Assembly: GCA_014728215.1 (NCBI GenBank)
Contig: WJLZ01000119.1
Coordinates: 1 to 64,000 of the forward strand
Reading direction: 5' to 3'
Length of the DNA stretch: 64,000 nt
From: Chitinivibrionales bacterium
GTDB lineage: Bacteria; Fibrobacterota; Chitinivibrionia; Chitinivibrionales; WJKA01
A model generated the notes under the pieces. That model did no database searches and had not been told where the DNA came from. It was given only the letters and a program-made list of their open reading frames with translations. Below, piece after piece: positions 25,808-35,317 of the stretch; position 1 is the first letter of the stretch; each line of letters begins with the position of its first letter. The position numbers were made by a program, and so were the translations under genes.

Positions 25808-28800
25808 TTATTTAACCACCGCCATCTTCCATAGAGTACTTACCTTTTCTCCATTCACGGTGGCTTCAAGGCGGCATCGATAGACCCCGGGACCGAATTT
25901 AGCCAGGCCGATTGGTCCGGGAAGCTCGTTCCAGTCTTTCCAGTGAGTCAGATACCGGTTATCAGAGGGGTTCCAGTGGTAAACATGAAAGCCGGTGTAG
26001 GTGTATATGTCGAGCCTGACATCCTTTGCCGGACCGTTGAATTTAAACCTGAACCGGACTTCATCGGCGCCGTTAGTGGGATTGGGAAATGAATAGAGAC
26101 TGATTTTTTCCTTGTCTACACCAGATGCAACGGGATCGGAGCCCTGATAGGCAAAGGACCGTCCACTATTGTAACCCACCTGAGGCCAGAAGAGAGAATC
26201 GAGGGACAGGGCGTTATTCAGTTCCCATCGATACACACGGCCGTTTTCGGCAATGGCAAACATATCGATACGATTATCTGAATCGATATCAGCAAGAAGA
26301 GGTGAGGTGACAGGTCCGGCGCCATAGGTGAGTGGCCAGTAAGACTGGCGTTCGGGGCCAGTGCCCTGGAGATCGTTAATAAAAACGGGACGTTTCGGTC
26401 GTTTACCGCTGTAATCCACCGCATCGATAAATCCACCCGGCATGATATAATCGGGTATCAACGAATCGCCGTAAACAAAAAGCGTGTCGACCAGTGATGG
26501 TTTCAGGCCACCGATACTATCGGGTGTACCGTCGTTACGAGTAAAATAGACCTTCGTGCTGTCATCAGTTGTGCTGTCGATCTGGAAAAATGAAAAAGTC
26601 TCGTGCTCACCGGTCGGCGATGAATAGAGTACAATTGGATTATTCTGCTTCTCACCTGCAACAAGAGGTGTGGTGGTGACCGATTGACGGTAGTACCAGT
26701 ACCGGTTATCGAGGTAATAGGGCCATCCGTACAACAGCACGCCTTTATAATTGAGTGCATAGAGGCCGTTTGTTCCTCCCACAACAATATCGAGCATACC
26801 GTCCTTGTTAAGATCGGCAAGGGCGGGTGATGAATTGTTGACCGGCAGTGTTCCCCGCGGCGCGGTTGTGCTGTTTTCCTGATAGGTATACACACTCGGC
26901 CAGTCGACTGGGGCATTCTCCCATCCGGGAGCCCGGGAAAGGTTGCGAGTATAGCACCAGAGTCCCTGGCGGCTGTCGGAGACGATTATTTCGCTCGAAG
27001 GATTATCTGGGCCGTTTAAATTTCCGGTCACCAGAGTAAAGGGGCCGATACCGTTGACCAGCGTGCTGTCGAGAGGATATCCTGAGGATGTGTCACAGAT
27101 CGAAAGTATTCCATTGAGTTGAACGGCAACAGCCTTTCCTTGTTCTTCCGGAAGCGCCGCGCAGGCAACAACAGGAAAAGAATCGTTATGAGCAGTAACA
27201 CTGTGTTCAATTGAATCGGTGATTGCATTGCCAAATAATACCTTGCCGTTCGCACATCCGATAGCCCACCAATTACCGCTCAGTTCACACACATAGGTAG
27301 TTGCCGGTGAAGGCAGTGGTATTGTGCGCCATACCGGAACGGCAGTCGTATCCGGATTGACAGCCAGGGGGTTACCGATAGAGATACTGTCGAGTATCCA
27401 GAGCGTATCGCCGGCCGGGAGGTATACCTTATCGTTAATGACACTTGGAAAGGATGATGCCTGGGATGGTCCCTGCATGGAGTATACAGTGTCAAAACCA
27501 ACATGGATAAGCTTTGTTGTGTCGATTGTTGTATCATGGGGAAGCGAGGCGTCTGAGCTGTCGATAGTCATCAGGGTGACATCAGAACTGTCTTTCAACA
27601 GAACATCAAGGGAAGGAAATGTGTCGATATGCCCGCCGAAAGAACGTTTTTTCGACGAATCGGCCGACCAGACATAGAGTTTGCCTGTTTCTGAGAGGGC
27701 GATAAACTCCTGTGAAGCATCACCTTTATAGACATTTGCGCATACCGGTTCTAAAATTTTTTCGTCGGGATGAACCCGTTTGGGCCATCCGTTAACATAG
27801 GATGGAGCGAGCCATGCCGAGGCTGAATCTACCGGTGAAGGAGGGACATCCCATTGCAGCGATATCTCGAATACGGAGTCGACATAGTTTTCGGCGTAAT
27901 AATCCCTGATTGCCGCCATTTCCGAGGGATTAAGACCGGTTGTCGCCGGTGTGATACGCATGGTGAGATAACTGTGCCCTCCGTCATTGCTCTTTGTCGA
28001 CGGGCGGGTCCAGGGGCCCATGGAATCGACAACGATTACCTTATCGTTCTTCCGTACCCGGTGAGGGAAGACATCCTCGGCCCCACCATAATCGAAGGCA
28101 GCCTGATAGAAGACATCCTGGAACATGATTCCCAGATCGGTAATACCATCAGCCTCAACAAGCCGGACACCGCGATAAATCGAATCGGCATTGACCATGT
28201 TGTATTTGATTCGATCACGAATAATGTTTTCATCGATATGCCACACCAGTACACCCGAAGCCGGAAGGCTGACATCATAGTTTTTCACGTTTAGAATAGC
28301 ATTTGTTGCATCCCCGGAGGTCGAATCGACAACTTCATCGAGATTCACATTGTACGGATAGGGGGAAATATAGACTGTATCCCCGTATTCTGTGGTGTCA
28401 TACCCGAAAACATCGGGATTGCCTTCGAGATTGCGCTGGCGGTTCTCGATAAGGTAATATTCATGATCGTTGATCGGCACCATGAGGATTGTTGTATCAG
28501 CTCCCGAGGGATCCGCAGCACCGATTGCCCGCAGATAATGGGTTTGTTCCCCCTCCTGTGGAACGATATGGGGAGTGTCCCATCCCATGAACATACGGAC
28601 CCAGGCCGATGGCCAGGGAGGGATAAAGCCGTAGCCGGCAGAATAACCTGCAAAATCCATAATACAAAAGGCTCCGATACCGGAAATACCGCTGCTGGTC
28701 GAAAAAAGATCGGGAATGCCGACAGCTCGTGCAATCTGATTTACCAGAATGCCGTGGACACCCCAGTTGAGATCATCCTGATTTGACGTCTCTCCCATAA

Positions 28801-29776
28801 GCATGATTTCATCAACCAGAATCGAATCGTTTCCGGTCCAGAGGGTCAAACCGTTTTCACTTCCAATCGTATCGAGATCAAGTGTATCGCTGAAATACTT
28901 GAAAAATTCCTGTGAGATAAAAGCATCGATCATATCGGCGGGGGTGTCTTTACCGAAAACGCCGTCTTTCCCGCCGTCGGTAAGATATGATGCCCCGGCA
29001 TGGATAATCAGAAAGGCAACCTTCTTTCCGGTCGAATCAACGATATGACCGGTTGACGGGTCCCGCCGGAGAGAGGAAAATGGAGAACCGTAGATTTCGT
29101 CTTTTGAAGCTGTAATAATAGCGTCACGAACAAATTTCATCAACCCGACAGTCTTCCTGAATCCATATTCATCCCATGACTCCTTTTTCTTTTTCCCCGC
29201 AGGAGAGTAGTATGCCATGGTCATGGTGTCTTTCAGAGACCGTGCTTTTTTTATCAACATCGTGTCTTTGCTTACTGTCGGGGCTAGCTGGATTGTCGTA
29301 TCGACACTGTCCCGCAAAACGATCGCTTCCCGTACCGAATAGGCGCCGGTCTCCGTTCTGGGGTAAACGGTATATTTGATGGCAAATTTTCCACGAGAAA
29401 CCCGGTTGAAATATTCTTTTGCATACTGGAGCTGATATTCGAAATACTGGCGATTATGAGGCATGTTGTCGTATTTGTAAATACTTGTGTCGTTGTATGC
29501 TTCGATTTCCTCGGGATCATCCATGTCGCTGAAATTTCCGGTACCGGTTGTAGCATCGGCGGTGTCCCGTTTGAACTGAACCCGGAGAGCGATAACATGA
29601 AGTGTGTCGGTTTTTTCTTTTTTAAACGAATAGAGCGGACCGGGATTGTCGACCGCTGTCTTGAACAAGCCTTTGCTTGACTTGCTTTTATGAAGGGTCG
29701 GGGGGGACGAAGGATCGGCGGAACCCGAAAAAACGAACAGGAGCAATGCAACGCTTAACGATGCATATATTTTCAT
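25808..29776 (-). CDS. Secreted M6-like protein with a lost zinc site, propeller/FG-GAP region and sorting-type C-terminus
   Basis: A 1322-residue exported protein. After a signal peptide the region to about 480 follows the M6 (immune inhibitor A-like) peptidase layout: LHVIALRVQF near the start, then GIPDLFSTSSGISGIG, which in active enzymes directly follows HExxH. Here that site reads NQIAR (346-350), so all zinc ligands of the motif and the catalytic Glu are gone. The later part has repeats resembling FG-GAP/VCBS blades (DLNKDGMLDIVVGG, DIDSDNRIDMFAIAENG). The C-terminus (SLYSFPNPTNG...) is a FlgD-like Ig domain of the secretion-tail kind. AAAGGG supports the ATG at 29776. It is probably a non-enzymatic surface protein, perhaps an adhesin. 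Confidence 0.75.
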   Translation of the reverse strand: MKIYASLSVALLLFVFSGSADPSSPPTLHKSKSSKGLFKTAVDNPGPLYSFKKEKTDTLHVIALRVQFKRDTADATTGTGNFSDMDDPEEIEAYNDTSIYKYDNMPHNRQYFEYQLQYAKEYFNRVSRGKFAIKYTVYPRTETGAYSVREAIVLRDSVDTTIQLAPTVSKDTMLIKKARSLKDTMTMAYYSPAGKKKKESWDEYGFRKTVGLMKFVRDAIITASKDEIYGSPFSSLRRDPSTGHIVDSTGKKVAFLIIHAGASYLTDGGKDGVFGKDTPADMIDAFISQEFFKYFSDTLDLDTIGSENGLTLWTGNDSILVDEIMLMGETSNQDDLNWGVHGILVNQIARAVGIPDLFSTSSGISGIGAFCIMDFAGYSAGYGFIPPWPSAWVRMFMGWDTPHIVPQEGEQTHYLRAIGAADPSGADTTILMVPINDHEYYLIENRQRNLEGNPDVFGYDTTEYGDTVYISPYPYNVNLDEVVDSTSGDATNAILNVKNYDVSLPASGVLVWHIDENIIRDRIKYNMVNADSIYRGVRLVEADGITDLGIMFQDVFYQAAFDYGGAEDVFPHRVRKNDKVIVVDSMGPWTRPSTKSNDGGHSYLTMRITPATTGLNPSEMAAIRDYYAENYVDSVFEISLQWDVPPSPVDSASAWLAPSYVNGWPKRVHPDEKILEPVCANVYKGDASQEFIALSETGKLYVWSADSSKKRSFGGHIDTFPSLDVLLKDSSDVTLMTIDSSDASLPHDTTIDTTKLIHVGFDTVYSMQGPSQASSFPSVINDKVYLPAGDTLWILDSISIGNPLAVNPDTTAVPVWRTIPLPSPATTYVCELSGNWWAIGCANGKVLFGNAITDSIEHSVTAHNDSFPVVACAALPEEQGKAVAVQLNGILSICDTSSGYPLDSTLVNGIGPFTLVTGNLNGPDNPSSEIIVSDSRQGLWCYTRNLSRAPGWENAPVDWPSVYTYQENSTTAPRGTLPVNNSSPALADLNKDGMLDIVVGGTNGLYALNYKGVLLYGWPYYLDNRYWYYRQSVTTTPLVAGEKQNNPIVLYSSPTGEHETFSFFQIDSTTDDSTKVYFTRNDGTPDSIGGLKPSLVDTLFVYGDSLIPDYIMPGGFIDAVDYSGKRPKRPVFINDLQGTGPERQSYWPLTYGAGPVTSPLLADIDSDNRIDMFAIAENGRVYRWELNNALSLDSLFWPQVGYNSGRSFAYQGSDPVASGVDKEKISLYSFPNPTNGADEVRFRFKFNGPAKDVRLDIYTYTGFHVYHWNPSDNRYLTHWKDWNELPGPIGLAKFGPGVYRCRLEATVNGEKVSTLWKMAVVK

Positions 29777-29840
29777 TGTTATTAACCCTTTCATCAATCG
29801 TTATACCGGGCAAAGAGCAGCGATTAGTTGTGCAGTCATA

Positions 29841-32267
29841 TCAGAATTTGAAAATAAGCGAGAAACGGGGTTGTCCGTGCCGCACTCCATGACTTCCTTC
29901 CAGATGAGAATCGGTTTCATCCTTGATAAACGTTTTCATAACATCTTTAAAGAATCCCGGAGGGGAGTGGATATAGGAGAAATCGAAATTCAGATTTCCG
30001 TATTTGACACCAAGCCCGATAGTCAACTCATACCGCTCGCCGAGATAATCGAAGAGGAATCCCATACGAGCTGCTATAAACTGAAGATACCAGTATTCAA
30101 GTCCCATATTGACATTGACTTCTTCGAATATGTCGACAATGCCTTCTTCATCCTCGAGGTCGGTAACGATCGCTTTCCAGAACGGATCGGGATCGCGTTC
30201 GATATAATTTTTCGCAAGCTCCCTGTTTAAATCGAGGAGAAGGTTAAGGTCGTGAAGTGGCGTTTCGACAGCACGGTATGCTAAGCCGAATTTAATGGTG
30301 AAGGGAATTGGATCGGCTTCTTCACGGGAAATATAGAAGATTGGCGGTCCCATATTTTGAAGCGAAAGCCCAAGGTCTAAACCACGGGTCAGAAGATTCC
30401 GTTTCAGTAATCCGGCATCGACTGCAAAGGTTCGCCCCACACCCTCGGAACCTTCCCCGATACCCGGTGCCAATGCACTATGCACATACTTGATATTAAG
30501 GCCAAGTGAAAGGTCTTCTTTGAGCGCAAGACCATAGTTCAGACCGAAAACGCCTTCCCAGGACCTGAACCGGGCAATTTCGCGGCCCTCTTCATCGGTC
30601 ATGTAATTTTCACCGAAATTAATGAAATTAATAGTAAACCCGAGCGTTCCCCAGTCTTCGGTAGGAAGGACAAAGGATGCGTACATATGATGAAGATCTC
30701 TGAGTTTCAGTGCAGGAAGAAGCAATTCCCAGAAGAGCATTACCTGCTTTTCTGCATAATCGTACTGATTCACCGCCTTATCGGTTGCCAGCCAGACATC
30801 TTTACCATGGACCGCAACACCATAAACATCATCGCCCTTCAGAGCGTTCTTGGAATGGAATGCTTTCCACTCAGGAGGTTCTTGGACAACAGCTCCTTCC
30901 TTATCGGTTCTCACCCGTCCTTCTTTGTAGGAAATAGCGCCCCGGTTGGTGCCGATCCACACCCGTCCTTCCTCGAGTTCACCGAAGGAGTATACTTTGC
31001 TCTCGGGGAATTTGTACCGTTTCCATGAAGTTTCATCGTAAATGGAGATGCCGCCCTTTCCACCGATCCAGAGCTGGTCCTGCGAGTCAAACATCAGAGC
31101 AGTAACCGACTGGTTCAGAAGTCCGTCTGATGTATCAAGCATTTCCCAGGAATCTTCTTTTTTCACGAGTAACCCATAGGGGGTACCGACATAAAGAACG
31201 CCCGGCGTTCCAAATGCAACGGCATCGACCTGGGGTTCGGGTATTTCCTGAAAATCCAGTTCGTAGGTCTCCCAGAGTCCTTCGGAAAAGACAGCAAGAC
31301 CGAGATCGGTACCAACTGCTATTTCATCGTAAGGCCCCACTCCCAAAGAGGTGATATGGGTTGAAGGAAGACCATCAAGGATGCCGAACCGGCTCCAGGT
31401 GCTGCCGTCAAAACGCCACAAACCACTAGGGGTTCCGATCCATACCTTTTCGGAAGCATCAACAGCAAGTGCAGTGATACTGTCATCAACCGCAATAGTA
31501 AAAGGAACTTTCAGTTCGACAAGGTTTTTGAATTCTTTATCTTCGGTTGTAAGAATCTGAGTTACTTCGTTGGTAAGAGCGGCAGCGGTGGTGGTGTCGA
31601 TTTTTTCTGCAAGAGCATTAAAGATACCGGAACTGTCGTGATATACCGGATCCAATTCGAGTATTTCGAGGGCAAGATCGGCCGGCGCCAGCGTGGAATC
31701 TCCGGATTGCTTATCGGCGCTTGAATCGGCAACCTGTTTTTCGAAAAGGGTGGTAAGGGATTTGTAGCGCTTCATCTCGATATCATTTGTTTTCCTGATT
31801 ATCAAAGCCGCTTTTTCGATGGCCTCTTCATCCTCGGTTTCCAGGTATTTCCGGGCGATGGTGAGCAGATCGTCACCTTCCTCGATCAGATATATCTCAT
31901 GGGATTCCCAGGATTTGCCGCTGTATCGTAAAAGGCCATTCTGGGTTCCTGCCCATATTTTTTCACTGAGACTGAACTCTTTTTTCTTTTTTGCGGCAAT
32001 AACATAAAATGAGGAACCGGAGTTGGCAAGATGGGCTTTCCATGTATTGGCGAGCGGCGCCTGTCCCAAGCCTGCCGGGTTGAAAAATGTGGCATTGGCA
32101 TCGTCGGCCAGCGCAACAAAAGCTTCTCCTAACCCGGTTGCCCGTGCACCGGGAGGGAAGACAAGAGTGATAACCGCAGCCTGAAATGCCGCTGAAACCG
32201 AACTCGAAAACAATAAAAGAAAAATCAGAAAAAATGAAAATGAAACCGATTTTCGTACACTTTTCAT
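29841..32267 (-). CDS. PorV/UPF0164-like outer-membrane protein interrupted by a two-component-type propeller
   Basis: An 808-residue protein. Residues 1-25 form a signal peptide. The mature start (FPPGARATGLGEAFVALADD then NATFFNPAGL) is the PorV/UPF0164 signature. Instead of continuing as a barrel, about residues 85-500 hold Reg_prop-like blades (WAGTQNGLLRYSGKSWESH, VWIGTPSGLWRFDGSTW, LWIGGKGGISIYDETSW, VWIGTNRGAISYKEG) with a helical insert near 110-240. The barrel resumes at about 520 (LNIKYVHSALAPGIG) and ends FSLIFKF. PorV proteins shuttle type IX cargo in Bacteroidota. The adjacent gene has a sorting-like tail, so the pair may work together; this is inferred. Confidence 0.75.
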   Translation of the reverse strand: MKSVRKSVSFSFFLIFLLLFSSSVSAAFQAAVITLVFPPGARATGLGEAFVALADDANATFFNPAGLGQAPLANTWKAHLANSGSSFYVIAAKKKKEFSLSEKIWAGTQNGLLRYSGKSWESHEIYLIEEGDDLLTIARKYLETEDEEAIEKAALIIRKTNDIEMKRYKSLTTLFEKQVADSSADKQSGDSTLAPADLALEILELDPVYHDSSGIFNALAEKIDTTTAAALTNEVTQILTTEDKEFKNLVELKVPFTIAVDDSITALAVDASEKVWIGTPSGLWRFDGSTWSRFGILDGLPSTHITSLGVGPYDEIAVGTDLGLAVFSEGLWETYELDFQEIPEPQVDAVAFGTPGVLYVGTPYGLLVKKEDSWEMLDTSDGLLNQSVTALMFDSQDQLWIGGKGGISIYDETSWKRYKFPESKVYSFGELEEGRVWIGTNRGAISYKEGRVRTDKEGAVVQEPPEWKAFHSKNALKGDDVYGVAVHGKDVWLATDKAVNQYDYAEKQVMLFWELLLPALKLRDLHHMYASFVLPTEDWGTLGFTINFINFGENYMTDEEGREIARFRSWEGVFGLNYGLALKEDLSLGLNIKYVHSALAPGIGEGSEGVGRTFAVDAGLLKRNLLTRGLDLGLSLQNMGPPIFYISREEADPIPFTIKFGLAYRAVETPLHDLNLLLDLNRELAKNYIERDPDPFWKAIVTDLEDEEGIVDIFEEVNVNMGLEYWYLQFIAARMGFLFDYLGERYELTIGLGVKYGNLNFDFSYIHSPPGFFKDVMKTFIKDETDSHLEGSHGVRHGQPRFSLIFKF

Positions 32268-32279
32268 TAAATGAACTCT

Positions 32280-32879
32280 CTATTGAATTTTTGAGACATT
32301 TTTCCAGTCGGGAAGTGGAGGAAGTTTATCTTGGTTGAAAAGGGATTGCATGCCGATAACGGTTGTTTCCCTTAAATTTTCATCTCCGCTATATCTTTTC
32401 AGGGTGCATTGGCAACCCAGATGAAAGGGAGGAATAATTTTTGGATATTTATATATTTGTCCTCGTGTCACAAAATGCCCCCGGGAAATCTTATTTTTAC
32501 ATACAGGATCTTCATTTTTATAGCTGTAATAGTAAAACTCCACACCTTCTTTGTCGCCTTCTTCTATTTCGGAAATGCTCGATTCAATATCATTTTTCCA
32601 GTCTTCAATGAGCAGTTCTTTATCATTTTTAAGAAGCTTAGTACCCCTTATATCTTCGTTTTGTGCCGCCAAATATTTTCGCAAATCTTCCTCGGAAGGT
32701 TTGACCTGATCAATAGATTCCCGGGGGCTCTTGCGCACAATCGAATATATGCCGCTTTTATGGATTACCGGAGGGTGCAATTCCTGTTGACTTTTTTCTT
32801 TATTAACGCCGACTCGAATTGCTATAAGCAAAAAGACAACAAACAGAATTATGGCAACTAATGCGAGAATAATGCTCAC
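32280..32879 (-). CDS. Membrane-anchored protein with a phage Mu F-like Cys/His tail
   Basis: A 199-residue protein with an N-terminal membrane segment (residues 2-24), a charged helical middle, and a C-terminal block with DPVC, then about 27 residues later PPFHLGCQCTL. The spacing and order match the end of Mu gpF/SPP1 gp7-type head-morphogenesis proteins (D-x-V-C ... PP-x-H-x-x-C-x-C), where it probably binds a metal. No other phage gene is nearby. The start is GTG with no strong ribosome site. It sits 12 bases below the PorV-like gene on the same strand. Function unknown. Confidence 0.6.
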   Translation of the reverse strand: MSIILALVAIILFVVFLLIAIRVGVNKEKSQQELHPPVIHKSGIYSIVRKSPRESIDQVKPSEEDLRKYLAAQNEDIRGTKLLKNDKELLIEDWKNDIESSISEIEEGDKEGVEFYYYSYKNEDPVCKNKISRGHFVTRGQIYKYPKIIPPFHLGCQCTLKRYSGDENLRETTVIGMQSLFNQDKLPPLPDWKNVSKIQ

Positions 32880-32935
32880 AATAAACAGCTCGACAAGGTT
32901 AAGTGATATGCACTGTTATTTTATTACAATTATAG

Positions 32936-34150
32936 TTATTTGTCCATGTTTTCCACAATTGCTTTGCCAAAACCGGAGCATGACAAAGTTGTTGCGCCTT
33001 CCATAAGTCGGGCAAAATCGTAGGTAACCTGCTTTTTCTCGATTGCTTTGCTTATTCCGCGTTCGATCAGATCGGCAGGCTCTTCCCAGCCCAGATGACG
33101 AAGCATGAGGACACCCGAAAGAATCACCGAACTCGGATTAACTTTATCAAGGTTGGCATATTTGGGAGCTGTTCCGTGAGTTGCCTCAAAAAGAGCATGG
33201 CCGGTTTCATAATTGATATTGGCGCCGGGAGCAATACCGATGCCGCCTACCTGTGCAGCAAGAGCATCGGATATATAATCTCCATTCAGGTTCATGGTGG
33301 CAATAACATCGAATTCATTGGCCCGGGTTAGAATCTGTTGGAGAAAGATATCAGCGATCGCATCTTTTATCATTATCGTTCCTTCAGGAGGATTCCCTTT
33401 ACACTCCTCCCAGGAGACTACCTTGCCGCCGTATTCTTCTTTTGCCAATTCATATCCCCATTTGCGAAACGCACCTTCAGTGAATTTCTGAATATTTCCT
33501 TTGTGAACAAGTGTTACACTCTTTCGATTATGCAGGAGCGCATATTCGATTGCTGCCCGGATAAGACGTTTTGAACCGGTAATTGAAATCGGTTTAATCC
33601 CGATACCCGAATCTAAACGAATCTCCCATCCGAATTTCTCTTTGCAGAAATCAATAAGCTTTTTCACCTCGGAGGTGCCTTCCTCAAGCTCTTTCCCGGC
33701 ATAGACATCTTCGGTATTTTCCCGGAAAATAACCATATCAATAAGATGGGGCTTTTTAACAGGAGAGGGGACACCGGCGTAATATCGGACAGGCCTGAGA
33801 CAGACATACAGATCGAGGAGCTGCCGGAGAGCGACATTAAGCGACCTGATTCCGCCTCCAACCGGTGTAGTCAAGGGGCCCTTGATTCCAACCAGATACT
33901 TTCTAAAAGCTGCAACCGTTTCATCAGGGAGCCAACTTCCGACCGTATCGTAGGCCTTCTGCCCGGCAAGAACTTCTTTCCACTCGATTTTTCGTGAACC
34001 TTCATACGCTTTTTCTACCGCGCTATCAAATACATACTGGGCTGCACGCCAGATATCAGGACCCGTCCCGTCTCCCTCAATAAAAGGAATTACTGGATTT
34101 TCCGGTACATTCAAACTTCCGCTTTTCATGCTGATTATGCTTTCAGACAC
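32936..34150 (-). CDS. icd: NADP-dependent isocitrate dehydrogenase
   Basis: A 404-residue TCA-cycle enzyme that converts isocitrate to 2-oxoglutarate with NADPH formation. It is of the E. coli type: [11 protein letters not shown] near the start, the substrate loop [22 protein letters not shown] (the Ser corresponds to the phosphorylated site in E. coli), [13 protein letters not shown], and [15 protein letters not shown], where Lys-Tyr favour NADP. The start may be the GTG at 34150 or the ATG at 34129; neither has a good ribosome site. It is a single-gene unit here. Confidence 0.95.
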   Translation of the reverse strand: MSESIISMKSGSLNVPENPVIPFIEGDGTGPDIWRAAQYVFDSAVEKAYEGSRKIEWKEVLAGQKAYDTVGSWLPDETVAAFRKYLVGIKGPLTTPVGGGIRSLNVALRQLLDLYVCLRPVRYYAGVPSPVKKPHLIDMVIFRENTEDVYAGKELEEGTSEVKKLIDFCKEKFGWEIRLDSGIGIKPISITGSKRLIRAAIEYALLHNRKSVTLVHKGNIQKFTEGAFRKWGYELAKEEYGGKVVSWEECKGNPPEGTIMIKDAIADIFLQQILTRANEFDVIATMNLNGDYISDALAAQVGGIGIAPGANINYETGHALFEATHGTAPKYANLDKVNPSSVILSGVLMLRHLGWEEPADLIERGISKAIEKKQVTYDFARLMEGATTLSCSGFGKAIVENMDK

Positions 34151-34260
34151 CTTGGTATTCGCTTTCTGGTTGAGATGAGTTAAATTCTTCTTAAAAAGAT
34201 TAAAAAATAGTTAAAACATTCTAAAATACGAAATAGACCATCAAATCACAAGGGCAGGTA

Positions 34261-34289
34261 TTGACATTATTAACCAATAAAGTTATCTT
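34261..34289 (+). promoter_or_regulatory. Promoter of the tRNA-Gly gene
   Basis: TTGACA (34261-34266) and TATCTT (34284-34289) have a 17-base spacer and end 14 bases before the tRNA, as expected for a stable-RNA promoter. Confidence 0.7.
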
Positions 34290-34303
34290 AAACTATTCAA
34301 AAC

Positions 34304-34375
34304 GCGGGAGTAACTCAGTGGTAGAGTGTCACCTTCCCAAGGTGAAGGTCGTGGGTTCGAATCCCATTTCCCGCT
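34304..34375 (+). tRNA. tRNA-Gly (anticodon CCC)
   Basis: A full cloverleaf of 72 bases. The acceptor arm GCGGGAG pairs with TTCCCGC with one G-T pair. The anticodon stem TCACC/GGTGA encloses the loop TTCCCAA, giving anticodon CCC. The T arm contains GGTTCGAATCC. The discriminator base is T and no CCA is encoded. Confidence 0.95.
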
Positions 34376-34570
34376 TTTTACTCTTTTTTTCCGATAATCC
34401 CATATAAACCCCCTTTTTTTTCGATATTACCTCTGCCTCCGTTTATATTTATAAGGTCCTAAAAATTAAAAAACCTGTTTCAGGCAACTAAATTCCAGAA
34501 AATATTTGTTTGAACAATCGTTTTTTTGTATAATATTATCAAATGCTACAACATCTTTTTGCCCTGAAAA

Positions 34571-35305
34571 ATGAATAAACGCTACATTATCGACAGAGTC
34601 AAGTCGGACTTAAGAAACGACATATACGAGTTAATGACCCATTATGGCTACCATACTCTCGAAAAAGAGCTGACCGAATCGTTACTCAATAATAACGAAG
34701 TCTATTGTGCCTTAAGGCATTATATGAACAGGGGAGATATCCCATTACCGGAACGAGTGGAAAGAAAAACGGTCTATTCCTACCTTATTTTCAAAAAGAT
34801 GAATGAACAGCTTGGCGGATTTCATTTCGATCGCTTCAAAAGCTTTACTATAGGAGACAGTCAGAATGATTTGCTCAATGAAATGATGAGTAAATATGAT
34901 TTTGCTGATTTCCTCCGCAATTACGCTTCCTTTGAATCGATGAAAAATGAAGAACCTTACCACGATTTTGCAAAGTCAAATCAGCACAAGAATCTTGAGG
35001 ACACCATTGCCATGGCAATAAAAAAAAATAATGTTATTCCTGCGGTCACCAATGCGATTGCCCAGGATATTGTCGATGCTCTGGAATTAACCGAGAACTA
35101 TTTCTATATGCAATTAGGGGAGGCGTCCAGAGAACAGGTTTTCGATTACTCGGAAGAGTCCATTTCTGATTATATATCTCTGAAGAAACTGAAAGTGCTT
35201 GCCGATAATTCTCAATGCACGGTAATGCTGAAACGCAGCCAGCCCGGTTCACCCTATTTCACATTTTTGCTTACCAATTTCGGTTCATGTATTCGAGGAA
35301 AATAA
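34571..35305 (+). CDS. Hypothetical protein, 244 residues
   Basis: I do not recognise this protein. It has no signal peptide or membrane segment, is mixed charged and mainly helical by composition, and ends in a short stretch (CTVMLKRSQPGSPYFTFLLTN) that looks like beta strands. Codon use is like its neighbours. Twelve bases separate it from the next gene, a long helical protein with a degenerate GGDEF-like end, so the two are likely one operon and may be partners. No Shine-Dalgarno is seen at the ATG. Confidence 0.65.
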   Translation: MNKRYIIDRVKSDLRNDIYELMTHYGYHTLEKELTESLLNNNEVYCALRHYMNRGDIPLPERVERKTVYSYLIFKKMNEQLGGFHFDRFKSFTIGDSQNDLLNEMMSKYDFADFLRNYASFESMKNEEPYHDFAKSNQHKNLEDTIAMAIKKNNVIPAVTNAIAQDIVDALELTENYFYMQLGEASREQVFDYSEESISDYISLKKLKVLADNSQCTVMLKRSQPGSPYFTFLLTNFGSCIRGK

Positions 35306-35317
35306 TTTAACAATTTT

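Noticed and set aside
32280-32879. Prophage remnant
   Set aside because: Only one short motif is phage-like; the protein has its own membrane anchor and flanks are chromosomal genes.
34304-34375. Integration site at the tRNA
   Set aside because: No integrase, no repeat of the tRNA 3' end and no foreign-looking genes follow in the next kilobases.
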